Below, one piece after another: positions 8,284 through 17,485 of a DNA stretch of 64,000 nucleotides. The notes under the pieces are model-generated. The model was given only the letters and a program-made list of their open reading frames with translations, had not been told where the DNA came from and did no database searches. The translations under genes were made by a program, and so were the position numbers. The stretch's first letter is position 1, and every line of letters begins with the position of its first letter. This DNA is from an uncultured Erysipelotrichaceae bacterium (lineage in GTDB: Bacteria; Bacillota_I; Bacilli_A; RFN20; CAG-826), in assembly GCA_902802905.1 (NCBI GenBank), contig CADCNT010000006.1:1-64000 (forward strand). The letters run 5' to 3'.

Positions 8284-8961
8284 ATGACTGATATTCAAAA
8301 GTATTTACTATCACAAGCTGATGAAAAGTATCGTGCTTTTAGTTTACCTTTAATGCCAACGGTCGATGAAAAGACTTTTATTGGTGTGAGACTTCCTGTT
8401 CTAAAGAAATACGCAAAAGACTTAGATGAAAAGAGTAGACAAGATTTTTTGAATTCTTTACCGCATTATTATCATGAAGAAAATGTGTTACACGCTTTCA
8501 TTCTTTCAAATATGAAGGATTATGATGTGTTTATAAGTTATGTTGATAAATTCCTTCCTTATGTCACTAATTGGAGCGTTTGTGACGCACTTTGTAACAA
8601 ACATTTGAATAAACACAAAGATAAACTTATCAAAGAAGTATATAAGTGGCTTAAAAGTAAAGAAGTGTATCGAGTGAGATACGCGGTTAAATGCTTGATG
8701 AATTATTATCTTGATGAAAACTTTAAAGAAGAGCATCTTGAAAGAGTACAAGAAGTCAAACTAACTGACTACTATGTGGAGATGATGATAGCCTGGTATC
8801 TCGCTACCGGATTAGCGAAAAACTACGACCAATTCATTAAGGCTATGGAAGAGAAAAAATTTAATGCCTCTATTCATAATAAAGCCATTCAAAAAGCGGT
8901 GGATTCTTATAGAGTAAGTGAAGAACACAAAACTTACTTAAAAACATTGAGAATTAAATAA
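8284..8961 (+). CDS. AlkD-like DNA alkylation repair protein
   Basis: A 225-residue all-helical HEAT-repeat protein of the DNA alkylation repeat (AlkD, COG4912) family, which excises alkylated bases such as 3- and 7-alkylpurines without flipping them. Family landmarks are IGVRLPVLKKYAK near the N-terminus, ENVLHAFILS, the central TNWSVCDAL, RVRYAVKCLMNYYL, and the C-terminal SIHNKAIQKAVDSYRVS. The ATG at 8284 has AGAGGA about 6 nt upstream; the in-frame ATG at 8242 lies inside the direct repeat and lacks a site. Likely co-transcribed with the next gene (15-nt gap). Confidence 0.85.
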   Translation: MTDIQKYLLSQADEKYRAFSLPLMPTVDEKTFIGVRLPVLKKYAKDLDEKSRQDFLNSLPHYYHEENVLHAFILSNMKDYDVFISYVDKFLPYVTNWSVCDALCNKHLNKHKDKLIKEVYKWLKSKEVYRVRYAVKCLMNYYLDENFKEEHLERVQEVKLTDYYVEMMIAWYLATGLAKNYDQFIKAMEEKKFNASIHNKAIQKAVDSYRVSEEHKTYLKTLRIK

Positions 8962-8976
8962 GAAAGAGAAAACAGT

Positions 8977-9429
8977 ATGAAATATTTTGTAAAAGTAGTC
9001 GTTATCAAAAATGAAAAGGAATGTAGCACTTATTACTTTATTCCTGAGTTAATTCCCACTGCGGAAGAGATTGATGAATATTTGTTTTTCGCTCGTTTAG
9101 ATGATGACAAGTATTCCATAGAAGTTAATTTTGATAGGAAATGTGAGTTTAAAGAAGAACTTAAACCTAAAGAAAAAATAGTGTTTAAACACAATAAATA
9201 TGAATTTAAATTATCTTTGTTATCCACCTTTATGGGCAAAGGCATAGTTAAGAGTTATTTAATAAAACAAAGGGCCTCCGTCAAGAAAATGGAAGAATTT
9301 TACTATTTTATTGGCAAAAAAATGCCTAAAAAACCACGTCGATCAACAGGTCCTTGGAACCCTTATAGCGGCATGGATCCTGATGTTAAAGCGGACTATG
9401 AACGTGGAGAAAATATAGAAAAAAAATAA
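8977..9429 (+). CDS. Hypothetical protein
   Basis: A 150-residue soluble protein that I do not recognise. It begins with a hydrophobic strand (KYFVKVVVIKN), has a lysine-rich middle and a charged, proline-containing tail (KKPRRSTGPWNPYSG). No signal peptide, membrane helix or cysteine motif is visible. It lies 15 nt after the AlkD-like gene with an AAGAAAGAG site, so the two are probably expressed together, and is followed by the promoter of the potassium channel. Confidence 0.65.
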   Translation: MKYFVKVVVIKNEKECSTYYFIPELIPTAEEIDEYLFFARLDDDKYSIEVNFDRKCEFKEELKPKEKIVFKHNKYEFKLSLLSTFMGKGIVKSYLIKQRASVKKMEEFYYFIGKKMPKKPRRSTGPWNPYSGMDPDVKADYERGENIEKK

Positions 9430-9458
9430 CGTGTGGCACTTTTGTGAAACGCATATGA

Positions 9459-9464
9459 TAAAAT
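9459..9464 (+). promoter_or_regulatory. Extended -10 box of the potassium-channel gene
   Basis: TGA-TAAAAT, 8 nt before the ATG with no Shine-Dalgarno. Preceded by the motif TGTGGCACTTTTGTGA (9432-9447), shared with the leader-peptide promoter. Confidence 0.45.
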
Positions 9465-9472
9465 AGGTCATT

Positions 9473-10405
9473 ATGGAAGAAAATAAGTCAAGAAAAAACG
9501 CAGCATACTTTGTTGGATTTATAAGTGGCATCTTAGCGATTATCTTTTGCTGTTTAACTATTGGTTTTTCTATCAGTGATAGATATTACGGCATCTACAC
9601 TTTATCACTCGCATTAATTTGCCTCGGCATTAATCGCATTGGTTTACATTTAAGCAACTTTAAGGAGAACATGTTTGAGAATATTTTCTTAACTGTCTTC
9701 GTTTTTGTTTTAGCGATATTAACTTCTTTAACTAAATACGGCATATATTGCTTAATCACTTCCATGTTCTGTTATTCACTAACAATCATTGGAGCTAGAT
9801 TATTAGCAATAAAAAAAGACCATTCCGCACAATCCATTTTGTTTAATGTTTTGTGTATGGTCCTATCTTTCTTGTTCTCGTTTGTTTTCTTCTTCCCAGC
9901 AATTTACGCAAAACACGCCACATCAGTGAGTAACTCAAACTTTATCGTTTTATGTTATTCGATCATGATTATTGTCTCTAGTAGTAAGAACTTACTCTTC
10001 CCATATCATAAAAAGCTTAAGATTCATCTAGTTTCTAAAATTATTAAGAAGTCCTTTGTGGATGAATTCTTGATGATACTAGCGGTTTTAGTACTTCTCT
10101 GCTCAGTTTATTTCACAGTAGTGGAACCAAACATTACTAGTTATGTTGATTCTTTATGGTATTCATTCTCCGTAATCACTACGATTGGTTTTGGTGATGT
10201 TGCTGTTACAACAACATTTGGCAGAATCTTATCTGTAATGCTTGGAATAAGTGGCATTGTCGTTGTTGCTTTATTTACTTCCTTTATTGTTAATCTTTAT
10301 AACGAAATGAATAAGAAGCGTCAAGATAGAGCCATAGAAAAGATTGATAAGAAAGTTGAAGAGATTGAAGAAGAGATCTCCGAACAGGAAAAAGACAAAG
10401 AATAA
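9473..10405 (+). CDS. Ion_trans_2-type potassium channel
   Basis: A 310-residue membrane protein with about eight hydrophobic segments. The pore loop carries the K+ selectivity filter TTIGFGD (236-242), framed by an outer helix (about 197-216) and an inner helix (about 253-277) that includes the glycine hinge region. The N-terminal 190 residues supply extra helices without the regular arginines of a voltage sensor. The C-terminus is a short charged coiled coil (EKIDKKVEEIEEE) instead of an RCK domain, so gating by NAD or c-di-AMP through RCK is not supported. Monocistronic, with a leaderless-type start and a strong terminator. Confidence 0.87.
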   Translation: MEENKSRKNAAYFVGFISGILAIIFCCLTIGFSISDRYYGIYTLSLALICLGINRIGLHLSNFKENMFENIFLTVFVFVLAILTSLTKYGIYCLITSMFCYSLTIIGARLLAIKKDHSAQSILFNVLCMVLSFLFSFVFFFPAIYAKHATSVSNSNFIVLCYSIMIIVSSSKNLLFPYHKKLKIHLVSKIIKKSFVDEFLMILAVLVLLCSVYFTVVEPNITSYVDSLWYSFSVITTIGFGDVAVTTTFGRILSVMLGISGIVVVALFTSFIVNLYNEMNKKRQDRAIEKIDKKVEEIEEEISEQEKDKE

Positions 10406-10411
10406 AAAAAG

Positions 10412-10440
10412 AGCCACGAATTAAATCGTGGCTTTACTTT
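10412..10440. terminator. Intrinsic terminator between convergent genes
   Basis: 8-bp stem AGCCACGA / TCGTGGCT, 6-nt loop, A-rich on the left and T-rich on the right, so it can serve the channel gene and the convergent esterase gene ending at 10439. Confidence 0.85.
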
Positions 10441-11371
10441 ACTTTTGTAAGAATGGTTCAAATGCTTCTGCAAACAGATGACCTAATTGAACTTGCGATT
10501 CAGAGTCATAGTGGGCAGTATCTGCGGTTGGATATGGTTCTTGGTTAGTATGTAATCCAGCGTCGATAGTGCTGAAGTAAATGTTATTTTCACTTTCTGC
10601 AGCGAAAGCTTCTTTTGCATCATTGACTTCTTTATATTTTGGCCAGTCAGCAGCGTTAGAGATACCAGCGTCAATAAATGGGATTTCTTTTCCACCAGAA
10701 TAGCCCGCTAAGTCTTCTCTCATGTTACCAACGAATGTTCTTAAGTTATCTAGATAAACGTTGCAATATCCATCCCAGGAATCACCTTCACCTTGCATCC
10801 AGCAGAACGCTTTAATGGTTGGGGTTAATCCTTTCTTTTGCAAGTTAGAAATTTGTTTTTTAACAAAGTCAATAAGAATTGGATACATCTTTGAGGTTCT
10901 ATTAGTCCAGTCATTCTTTAAGTTAGAAGCTCCACAGGCTAATTTGATGATAAATAGCTTATTCGCATATCTTTCATGTAATTCTTCAGCGATACCAATT
11001 TCAGGACCGAAAGTGTTGATACCATTTCCTTGACCTAATTTAACTTTCTCAAAATTATCGTTCTTTGATCTATTTTGAATTTCCCAAGTAAATGGTCCGT
11101 TGTTCCAGTCTCCATTAGGAGCATTCTTAGTCCAGGAATTAAAAGCGATTTGGATTTCTGGATATCCATCTAGGAAAGCTTCATATCTTTGTCCGACCGT
11201 TTCTATTAAGTATTCTTCGTGTGTACATCCAACAGCGTTAGATTGCCCGGAAATAATAACAACATCGACATTGTTTTCCACTTTTTTGTTTCCTCCTTGG
11301 CTAGAATTTCCACAGCCCACTAAAGAAAATAGAGCGGTGGATAATACTAATAAACATAATCTTCTTTTCAT
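10439..11371 (-). CDS. SASA-domain (CE6-like) acetylesterase lipoprotein
   Basis: A 310-residue lipoprotein: lipobox LVGC with Cys20, then an SGNH-fold domain of the sialate-O-acetylesterase-like family (CE6/SASA). The nucleophile block is GQSN with Ser44; FGPEIG and WMQGEGDS follow, and the C-terminal block DTAHYDSESQ supplies the Asp/His pair. Expected activity: removal of acetyl groups from plant or host polysaccharides at the cell surface. An AAAGGA site lies 9 nt before the ATG. It lies downstream of Nudix, manA and the CBM-like gene on the same strand and fits an acetylated-mannan role, although the exact substrate is inference. Confidence 0.85.
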   Translation of the reverse strand: MKRRLCLLVLSTALFSLVGCGNSSQGGNKKVENNVDVVIISGQSNAVGCTHEEYLIETVGQRYEAFLDGYPEIQIAFNSWTKNAPNGDWNNGPFTWEIQNRSKNDNFEKVKLGQGNGINTFGPEIGIAEELHERYANKLFIIKLACGASNLKNDWTNRTSKMYPILIDFVKKQISNLQKKGLTPTIKAFCWMQGEGDSWDGYCNVYLDNLRTFVGNMREDLAGYSGGKEIPFIDAGISNAADWPKYKEVNDAKEAFAAESENNIYFSTIDAGLHTNQEPYPTADTAHYDSESQVQLGHLFAEAFEPFLQK

Positions 11372-11393
11372 ATATTTAGATCCTTTCTGAGAC

Positions 11394-11849
11394 TCATTTA
11401 AGTCTACTTTTTAAATCTAGGATAATTTGCTTGTTTCGTTTCGACATCTTCTCTGGCATGTTGTCTAAGGAATAAAACTTCAACGCTTTAACTTCAGAGG
11501 CTTGAGGTTTCATCACTCCTTGATATTTATGACATATATAAACGATATCAATGCCATATATTTCATCTCCGTTGAAATAGACATAATGTGTTATTTCTCC
11601 AGAATATAGTTTAAAGAATTCTAACTCTAGAGCTTCTAGACCAGTTTCTTCTAATAGCTCTCTTTTTGCGGCTTCTTCGGCTTCTTCTTTTAAGTCGATT
11701 CCTCCGCCTGGAAAATCAAAGTAGCCATCATCCGCTCGTTCTTCAAGAAGTACTTCTCCTAATTCATTAAACAGGACAACTACTGCGTGAGGAAGTAGTA
11801 GTGGCATATGATTTGTTTTCGCTCGTAAGTCTTTTAAATAGTCGCCCAT
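11394..11849 (-). CDS. Nudix hydrolase
   Basis: A 151-residue protein with a complete Nudix box at about 48-71 (GGGIDLKEE...RELLEETG), which binds the metal used to cleave nucleoside diphosphates linked to other groups. Substrate unknown: ADP-ribose, nucleotide sugars and oxidised nucleotides are all possible. It starts 1 nt after the stop of manA, so it is translated from the same transcript, where a sugar-nucleotide substrate would make sense (inference). Confidence 0.85.
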   Translation of the reverse strand: MGDYLKDLRAKTNHMPLLLPHAVVVLFNELGEVLLEERADDGYFDFPGGGIDLKEEAEEAAKRELLEETGLEALELEFFKLYSGEITHYVYFNGDEIYGIDIVYICHKYQGVMKPQASEVKALKFYSLDNMPEKMSKRNKQIILDLKSRLK

Positions 11850-11850
11850 A

Positions 11851-12750
11851 TTATTTATTAACCGAGGAAATAATAACTACTCCATTTCCTTTAATTTGAC
11901 AAGATTTACCATTTGGTAGGAAGAAGGTGTCATACTTGTGATAATGGATATCATCAACCTTTCCTTCTCCTTCGATAAAAGTAAATGATAAGAATGAACC
12001 TTCATCCGCGGATAAAGTGAGTTCTTTATTAACTTCTTTTCTAACAACTTTGAAATATTGGTTATCCGCTAAAACGTTGCCTTTGATTGGCTTGTTGATG
12101 TATTGGTGATAATCAATCACTTTTAAAGCCTTATCGATATGAAGTTCTCGATAGTTTCCATTCTTATCTTTTCTTTGATAGTCGTATAAACGATAAGTGA
12201 GATTACTATTTTGTTGGATTTCAATTAAACGTACACCTTTGCCAATCGCATGAATTGTTCCTGGGTTAATTAAGAAAGTGTCACCAGGTTTAACATGATA
12301 AAAGTTTAAACACTCTTCAATTGTGTTGTTTCTCAGCTTCTCTTCTATTTCACTTTGGCTATAATCGCGTTTTAAGCCCACGTAGAGGCCCGAATTAGGC
12401 TCGGCATCAATAATATGCCACATCTCACTCTTTCCAAAGGAATTCTCGTGTTTTAGAGCGTATTCATCACTTGGATGAACTTGAATTGATAAGTTATCTC
12501 TTGCGTCAATTAATTTGATCAGTAGTGGGAAGTATGGAAAACGCTTACAATTAGGTCCTAAATCTTCTTCACTTATTAATTCATTAATTGGAACAGAAAA
12601 ACCCACCACATGATTGTTGTTATCTTTCCTGATAGAGAGTTCCCAAGACTCGGAGATTGTTTCTTCTTTACAATCTCTATAATTCTTAAAGAATGTTCCT
12701 CCCCATATATATGATTTGATTATGGGGACTAGTTTAACAACTTTGTCCAT
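11851..12750 (-). CDS. manA: Mannose-6-phosphate isomerase, class I
   Basis: A 299-residue type-I phosphomannose isomerase, which converts mannose-6-phosphate to fructose-6-phosphate in the cytoplasm. The zinc ligands of the family are visible: Gln90 and His92 (IQVHPSDEYA), Glu109 (KSEMWH) and His167 (PGTIHAIGKG). The short Firmicute form (about 300-315 residues) matches this length. First gene of an apparent manA-nudix pair; TATAAT lies 9 nt before the ATG with no ribosome-binding site. It supplies the last step of the mannose route that the GH130 enzymes and the phosphohexomutase open. Confidence 0.93.
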   Translation of the reverse strand: MDKVVKLVPIIKSYIWGGTFFKNYRDCKEETISESWELSIRKDNNNHVVGFSVPINELISEEDLGPNCKRFPYFPLLIKLIDARDNLSIQVHPSDEYALKHENSFGKSEMWHIIDAEPNSGLYVGLKRDYSQSEIEEKLRNNTIEECLNFYHVKPGDTFLINPGTIHAIGKGVRLIEIQQNSNLTYRLYDYQRKDKNGNYRELHIDKALKVIDYHQYINKPIKGNVLADNQYFKVVRKEVNKELTLSADEGSFLSFTFIEGEGKVDDIHYHKYDTFFLPNGKSCQIKGNGVVIISSVNK

Positions 12751-12759
12751 ATGGTGGGT

Positions 12760-12788
12760 ATTATATCAATTATTTAATCCAACTTAAA
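12760..12788 (-). promoter_or_regulatory. manA promoter
   Basis: On the minus strand TTTAAG (12783-12788), 17-nt spacer, TATAAT (12760-12765), then 9 nt to the ATG. Leaderless-type arrangement. Confidence 0.5.
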
Positions 12789-12799
12789 TAATAGCGAGA

Positions 12800-15352
12800 T
12801 TAGAATAACACGATGTTGTCGAATGTGAATGCTGCACCACTATTTGTGAAGTCGGCAATTTGGAAATTATAAATCGTTTTTTGTCCAAAGCCCATCACAC
12901 AGTAACTCCATGTATTTGGTTCAGCATAAACGGATCCGATTTGTTCGTTACTTCCTAAGTTAGAAGCTTTGTAAATCCATTGAGAGATTTCAATTTTGTT
13001 TGCTGTTGGGTTATAGACCCAGAAGCCAATGTTTTCAAGACTTCTTGCTGGGTTGAAGTCAACGTTGAGGTTTGTTGCGACAGCGCCACCAGTCCAACCT
13101 TTACGTTTCATAGCACCAGTACCAGAAACAAAGTGTTCTGTATCTCTTTCATATCTACTAGCGTTGTCTGTGTCGACTTGCCAGCTACCAGACATATATC
13201 TTCTCTTGAATGTGGCTTGCAATTGTTCTGTTGTGCCATCGCAATCGTAGTATGTTTGTGGCATTGTAGCCTCAAGGCTTCCGTTGTTAGAAACATAGTT
13301 CTCTACTGTTCCTTCAACGTGAATGTTTGTAATCTTGCAATGTTCAGGATCATAAACACCGGTGACTGTTCCAATGGAAATGGTTTCATTTTTTCCTTGA
13401 ATTTCCATTTCGAAACTACCGCTAGTAGGAATAGTAATTGCCCTAGTTTGTTGATTATATGTGATGCTGTCTGCATGCATATCTTTATTACTTACTCTGA
13501 CATTAATTAAGCCATTACTTGCATTGCCAATTGCTAATGCTAATTTCCATGAGCTTCCAAAGATTGTTGCTATTGCAACATAGGTTCCTTCTGGATAGTC
13601 TAACAAGACTGCTGGATTAACTGTGACTTCACACGTATCAGTGAAGTTGCCTTCATGTGTTTTTACGGTGATTGTAGCAGATCCTGCTTTAACTGCAGTA
13701 ACAACGCCTTGTGCATCAACTGTTGCAACTTCATCATTGCTTGATGTCCATGTTAATTGTTGATCTGTTGCTTTTTGAGGAGCAATTGTTGCTACTAATG
13801 TTTCTGTTTGACCAGCAGTAATTTCTGTTGAATTCTTATTTAAAGAGACACCAGTAACGGCTGTATAGACTGTATCAGGATCGTAGTTGTAAATTTGGAA
13901 ATCATCAAATGGAACGTATGGGGTATTACCAACTGTGTTTTTACAATAAATACCAATTCCATAATAAACTCTTCCGTCAGTATTTAACGTAAATTCGTGT
14001 TCTTCCCAAGCATTGCCTTGGTGACAAACAAAGTCGAAAGTTTCTCTGTTTGATTGAGTTGATGGGCCAATCGGAGAAGTGTAATACAAATATACACTCA
14101 TTGATAAATTAGCGGTGTAATTAACATATTGACTATTTTCAATTTTGTATGCACCGTGAGTCCAGAATCTTAATGTTGTTCCTTTACCAACAGCATGTTG
14201 AACACCATATAATTCATTCATTGAGATATATCTCATTGATTTGTCGTATGAGAATTTAAAGACGCCTGTTTTAGAATTGTTGTGTCCGCCTGTCGTGAAT
14301 AAGTTAGAGTTATCTGCAGAAGTCATGATTGGCCATCCGCTTCCACCAATTTCACCTGTACCTGATCCAGTCCAGAAATCAGCGTAGTAATTAGCTCTTA
14401 AACCTGTTGTTTGATATTTTTTGTTTGAGTCAACATAACCTTGTCCGGTTTCGCTGTAGCTTTCAAAATCTTCAACGTTATAAACTCTATAAAGATGATT
14501 GATTTGTGTGACAGCATTTGCAATCATTCCACCAGCGTCATCGGATTTTTCAACAAAATTAAATTGATGTCCATCATAATCCATAACGTAGAAAACGTTT
14601 TTAGTCATATAGACAAATGTACATTTTGCTCTTGTTTTGGTAAGCATTGTCACAGAACCAGAAAGATTTAATGGTGCTGAAGGATCATCTAGCTTGCTAA
14701 TAGCAACTTGGCCATTTTCAACTACTAATTTCCATGTAAAACCATCTTGTCCTTTGCCTGTGAATGTACCATTAAGCATCTTAATATCTAATATTCCTTC
14801 TGTTTCACAGGAATATGTAAAGGTTAAGTTTTGAATTGCAGCTCCGCCATCAGCGGCTTCAATTTCAAAATAGTCACAAGTAGGAACTGTTACTTTTCCT
14901 GCGTTAGCAGCGATACTAACTGGTTCGATTTCTGGATAAATAGCTGCGCCTTTATCTCCATACTTAATGGCTGGCTTGAATAACAGAGTGCCTTGACCTT
15001 CGAATGTCACTCCATTAAGGCCTCTTGTCTCAGAATTACCTGTAGCATAGTTATAAATCTTTCCGTGACTTGCCAATTGAGCAAATAGTCCTTCGTAAGA
15101 TCTTGCGTTAACAAAGGTAAAGTTGAGGTTATTATCGATCGCTGTTTTAACATTTCCACTAAAACTATTTTGGAAAGAAGCTGTTAACTCAGCTGGCCTA
15201 TTTGTGCTACTCAATGTTGTTGTGTAGCTTTTTGGATCACCGTGGACTCTAATTCCAAGTGTTCCATTTCTTAAAGTTGCAAAAGCAAATCCGCTAACTG
15301 CGAGAGCGCCAGTAGCAACTAAAAGAGCGATAAAACTTTTCTTAGTTTTCAT
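12800..15352 (-). CDS. Large secreted beta-sandwich protein with Big2 domain
   Basis: An 850-residue exported protein: an N-terminal signal peptide without a lipobox, then beta-rich domains. A bacterial Ig-like group 2 (Big2) domain is clear (VTGVSLNKNSTEI ... TWTSSNDEVATVDAQG). Just before it is a jelly-roll domain opening with DFESYSETGQGY, homologous by eye to one at the C-terminus of the 31459-33543 lipoprotein (DYESYSETGVGY, GLR-A-Y, GG-GW-M-S and YYG blocks). The last 150 residues form another CBM-like sandwich. No catalytic motif was recognised; glycan binding is the likely job. GGAGG precedes the ATG by 9 nt, and a GTAAAC-N10-GTTTAC dyad lies 100 bp upstream. Confidence 0.82.
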   Translation of the reverse strand: MKTKKSFIALLVATGALAVSGFAFATLRNGTLGIRVHGDPKSYTTTLSSTNRPAELTASFQNSFSGNVKTAIDNNLNFTFVNARSYEGLFAQLASHGKIYNYATGNSETRGLNGVTFEGQGTLLFKPAIKYGDKGAAIYPEIEPVSIAANAGKVTVPTCDYFEIEAADGGAAIQNLTFTYSCETEGILDIKMLNGTFTGKGQDGFTWKLVVENGQVAISKLDDPSAPLNLSGSVTMLTKTRAKCTFVYMTKNVFYVMDYDGHQFNFVEKSDDAGGMIANAVTQINHLYRVYNVEDFESYSETGQGYVDSNKKYQTTGLRANYYADFWTGSGTGEIGGSGWPIMTSADNSNLFTTGGHNNSKTGVFKFSYDKSMRYISMNELYGVQHAVGKGTTLRFWTHGAYKIENSQYVNYTANLSMSVYLYYTSPIGPSTQSNRETFDFVCHQGNAWEEHEFTLNTDGRVYYGIGIYCKNTVGNTPYVPFDDFQIYNYDPDTVYTAVTGVSLNKNSTEITAGQTETLVATIAPQKATDQQLTWTSSNDEVATVDAQGVVTAVKAGSATITVKTHEGNFTDTCEVTVNPAVLLDYPEGTYVAIATIFGSSWKLALAIGNASNGLINVRVSNKDMHADSITYNQQTRAITIPTSGSFEMEIQGKNETISIGTVTGVYDPEHCKITNIHVEGTVENYVSNNGSLEATMPQTYYDCDGTTEQLQATFKRRYMSGSWQVDTDNASRYERDTEHFVSGTGAMKRKGWTGGAVATNLNVDFNPARSLENIGFWVYNPTANKIEISQWIYKASNLGSNEQIGSVYAEPNTWSYCVMGFGQKTIYNFQIADFTNSGAAFTFDNIVLF

Positions 15353-15451
15353 GAGTTTCCTCCATTTATAAAAACATGTCGTTATCTACTTATATTTTGC
15401 CTTCTTAAAAAGAAGCAGTCTAAACTAATTGGTTAACAAACGTAATTATCA

Positions 15452-15473
15452 GTAAACAAAAAATAAAGTTTAC
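15452..15473. promoter_or_regulatory. Candidate LacI-family operator
   Basis: Perfect inverted repeat GTAAAC-N10-GTTTAC, 100 bp upstream of the secreted protein gene. The same half-sites with the same 10-nt spacing occur at 33624-33645 before its paralogue. Confidence 0.5.
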
Positions 15474-15492
15474 AAAAATCAGTAAATAAAAA

Positions 15493-15522
15493 AACTGTCT
15501 CAGCATGAGGCTAAAAACAGTT
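15493..15522 (-). terminator. Probable terminator of the ABC ATPase operon
   Basis: On the minus strand AACTGT and ACAGTT pair around an inner CTCA/TGAG hairpin, followed by a T run. The stem is interrupted on one side, so strength is uncertain. It lies 21 nt after the ATPase stop codon. Confidence 0.6.
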
Positions 15523-15542
15523 AATTTATGTTATAGATTTGA

Positions 15543-17483
15543 TTATTGCTCTGGTTTTGCAGTTTCAGGATCTTCTTTAATTTCTTCAGTTTCTTCTGCA
15601 ACTGGAATTAACTCAAAACCATCTGCTGGCACTTTCATTTTAAATGAAGACATCTTATAAACCGAGAATTGGTTCTTGATATTTAAGGTTACATATTCTT
15701 CAAAACCTTTAATTTTCACAAAGATGGTGTTCATCTTGTGTTGAGGTTCTTCATCGTAACAGGAAACGGATAAAAACTCTCCGTTGTTTACTTTTGTCAG
15801 TACTTCTTCTGGAATTGTCTTGGCGACTTTTCTAGTTATGACTGGTTCGCACTTATCTTGTTTGAGTACGAATTGATATTTTCCATCTGCAACACCAAGA
15901 TCTTCATAGACAAGTTTTTGTCCTCTATTAATAGAGATCGTGGTCTTTCCGTCTTTTGTTTTAACAGTTGCGTCTGCAACATTTGGGAATACCACTTCGC
16001 GGCAGAAGTAGGAATCATCGTTTTCATCATAAATTGCGATGTGATCAAGTGGTAAGTAAACCACTAATTCATCGCCAACTTTGATCTTACGATCTTTGTT
16101 AGCCTTGAAGATGAGATAAGGAATGACTCCATCAATTTGAGCAAAGATGATGTTATAGTTGGTTCTTTCTTCGATGAAATCAACTTTAACTTTTATAGAG
16201 CGATTGCTTTCAGTTTCTTCAAATTCGATGTGTTCTGGTTTGATAGCTAAGAAACGATTATCCGCGTATGCACCTGAAAGTAAGTGAGAGCCATATTCTT
16301 CATCAAATGGGATTTCAGAAGTACCAAGAATGATTTTGCCATCTTCCACCTTACATGGGAGTTTGTTATATGAAGGCATACCGATTAAGGAATGTTCACT
16401 GTCTTTATCAAAGAGATATACTCTTTGCATATCGATATCTAATTTGATGTCATCATTAACTCGAACATGGGTCACTAATGGGGACTTCATAATGACGTGA
16501 CCTTTATGACCTTCGATATTGGTGTAGATAATGGTTTCATCGCCTAATTGTTCAACAGCCTCAACATGTGCATCGACACCGGTCTGACCAATTCTGATAT
16601 GGTCTGGACGGACACCAAAGAGATATTTCTTTTCAAGGTCTATTCCAGAATTACGGATTTGTTTAGCGGTTTCATCTCTAAACCAGATAGTGTTGTTTTC
16701 TAAACCTTCGAGCTTGGCGCCAATCTTATTACCTTTTACCACTAGTTCAGATTCGATGATGTTCATTTGCGGCGAACCTAAGAATGTGGCAACGAATAAG
16801 TTCACTGGATCTTCAAATAAGGTCACAGGAGCATCTGCTTGTTGAATATAACCTTTATTCATAACCACAATAGTGTCACCCATTGTCATAGCTTCGGTTT
16901 GGTCGTGGGTAACATAAATAAAGGTGGTTTGTAGTTTTTCATGTAACTTAGTGATTTCAGTTCTCATTTGAACACGAAGTTTAGCGTCTAAGTTTGATAA
17001 TGGTTCATCTAGTAAGAAAACGTTTGGTTCACGAACGATAGCTCTTCCAAGAGCGACACGTTGTCTTTGTCCACCAGAGAGTTCTTTTGGTTTACGGTCT
17101 AATAAGTCAGAGATTTCTAATACTTCAGCGGCTTTTAAAACTTTTTCTTTAATGATTGCGGATTTTACATGTCTAAGTTTGAGTGAGAAACCCATGTTTT
17201 GATAAACGGTCATATGTGGATAAAGTGCATAGGATTGGAACACCATTGCGATATCTCTATTTTTACTTTCGACATCGTTCACTAGAGTGTTATCGATGTA
17301 AAGTTGACCAGAAGTAATTGTTTCTAGTCCAGCGACCATTCTTAAAGTAGTGGATTTACCACATCCGGAAGGACCAACGAGAACAACGAATGATTTGTCT
17401 TTAATATCAAGATTAAAATCGTTAACCGCTCTAACTCCTCCTCCATAAACTTTGTAAATGTGTTTTAATTTTAGACTTGCCAT
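15543..17483 (-). CDS. MsmK/MalK-type sugar ABC transporter ATPase, C-terminally extended
   Basis: A 646-residue ATPase. The first 240 residues are a CUT1-class nucleotide-binding domain: Walker A GPSGCGKST, signature LSGGQRQRVALGRA, Walker B VFLLDEP, D-loop SNLDAKLR, H-loop YVTHDQTEAM. A TOBE-type regulatory region follows, as in MalK, MsmK and UgpC. Those proteins are about 370 residues long; here a further stretch of about 270 residues contains a second TOBE-like unit (SGAYADNRFLAIKPEHIEF) and a third beta-rich unit ending in an acidic tail. The start has AAGGAGG at 7 nt. It probably powers the permease pair at 27555-29431, which has no ATPase beside it. Confidence 0.88.
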   Translation of the reverse strand: MASLKLKHIYKVYGGGVRAVNDFNLDIKDKSFVVLVGPSGCGKSTTLRMVAGLETITSGQLYIDNTLVNDVESKNRDIAMVFQSYALYPHMTVYQNMGFSLKLRHVKSAIIKEKVLKAAEVLEISDLLDRKPKELSGGQRQRVALGRAIVREPNVFLLDEPLSNLDAKLRVQMRTEITKLHEKLQTTFIYVTHDQTEAMTMGDTIVVMNKGYIQQADAPVTLFEDPVNLFVATFLGSPQMNIIESELVVKGNKIGAKLEGLENNTIWFRDETAKQIRNSGIDLEKKYLFGVRPDHIRIGQTGVDAHVEAVEQLGDETIIYTNIEGHKGHVIMKSPLVTHVRVNDDIKLDIDMQRVYLFDKDSEHSLIGMPSYNKLPCKVEDGKIILGTSEIPFDEEYGSHLLSGAYADNRFLAIKPEHIEFEETESNRSIKVKVDFIEERTNYNIIFAQIDGVIPYLIFKANKDRKIKVGDELVVYLPLDHIAIYDENDDSYFCREVVFPNVADATVKTKDGKTTISINRGQKLVYEDLGVADGKYQFVLKQDKCEPVITRKVAKTIPEEVLTKVNNGEFLSVSCYDEEPQHKMNTIFVKIKGFEEYVTLNIKNQFSVYKMSSFKMKVPADGFELIPVAEETEEIKEDPETAKPEQ

Positions 17484-17485
17484 AA

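Noticed and set aside
9434-9450. Sigma-54-type promoter (TGGCAC) before the potassium channel
   Set aside because: The GC at the -12 position is missing and no sigma-54 activator is in the window.
10483-10695. Overlapping minus-strand frame within the esterase gene
   Set aside because: Lies in another frame of a well-supported SASA-domain gene and has no site or homology of its own.
12980-13510. Long plus-strand open frame inside the secreted protein gene
   Set aside because: It is antisense to a protein with clear signal peptide, Big2 domain and ribosome-binding site; its composition is that of a shadow frame.
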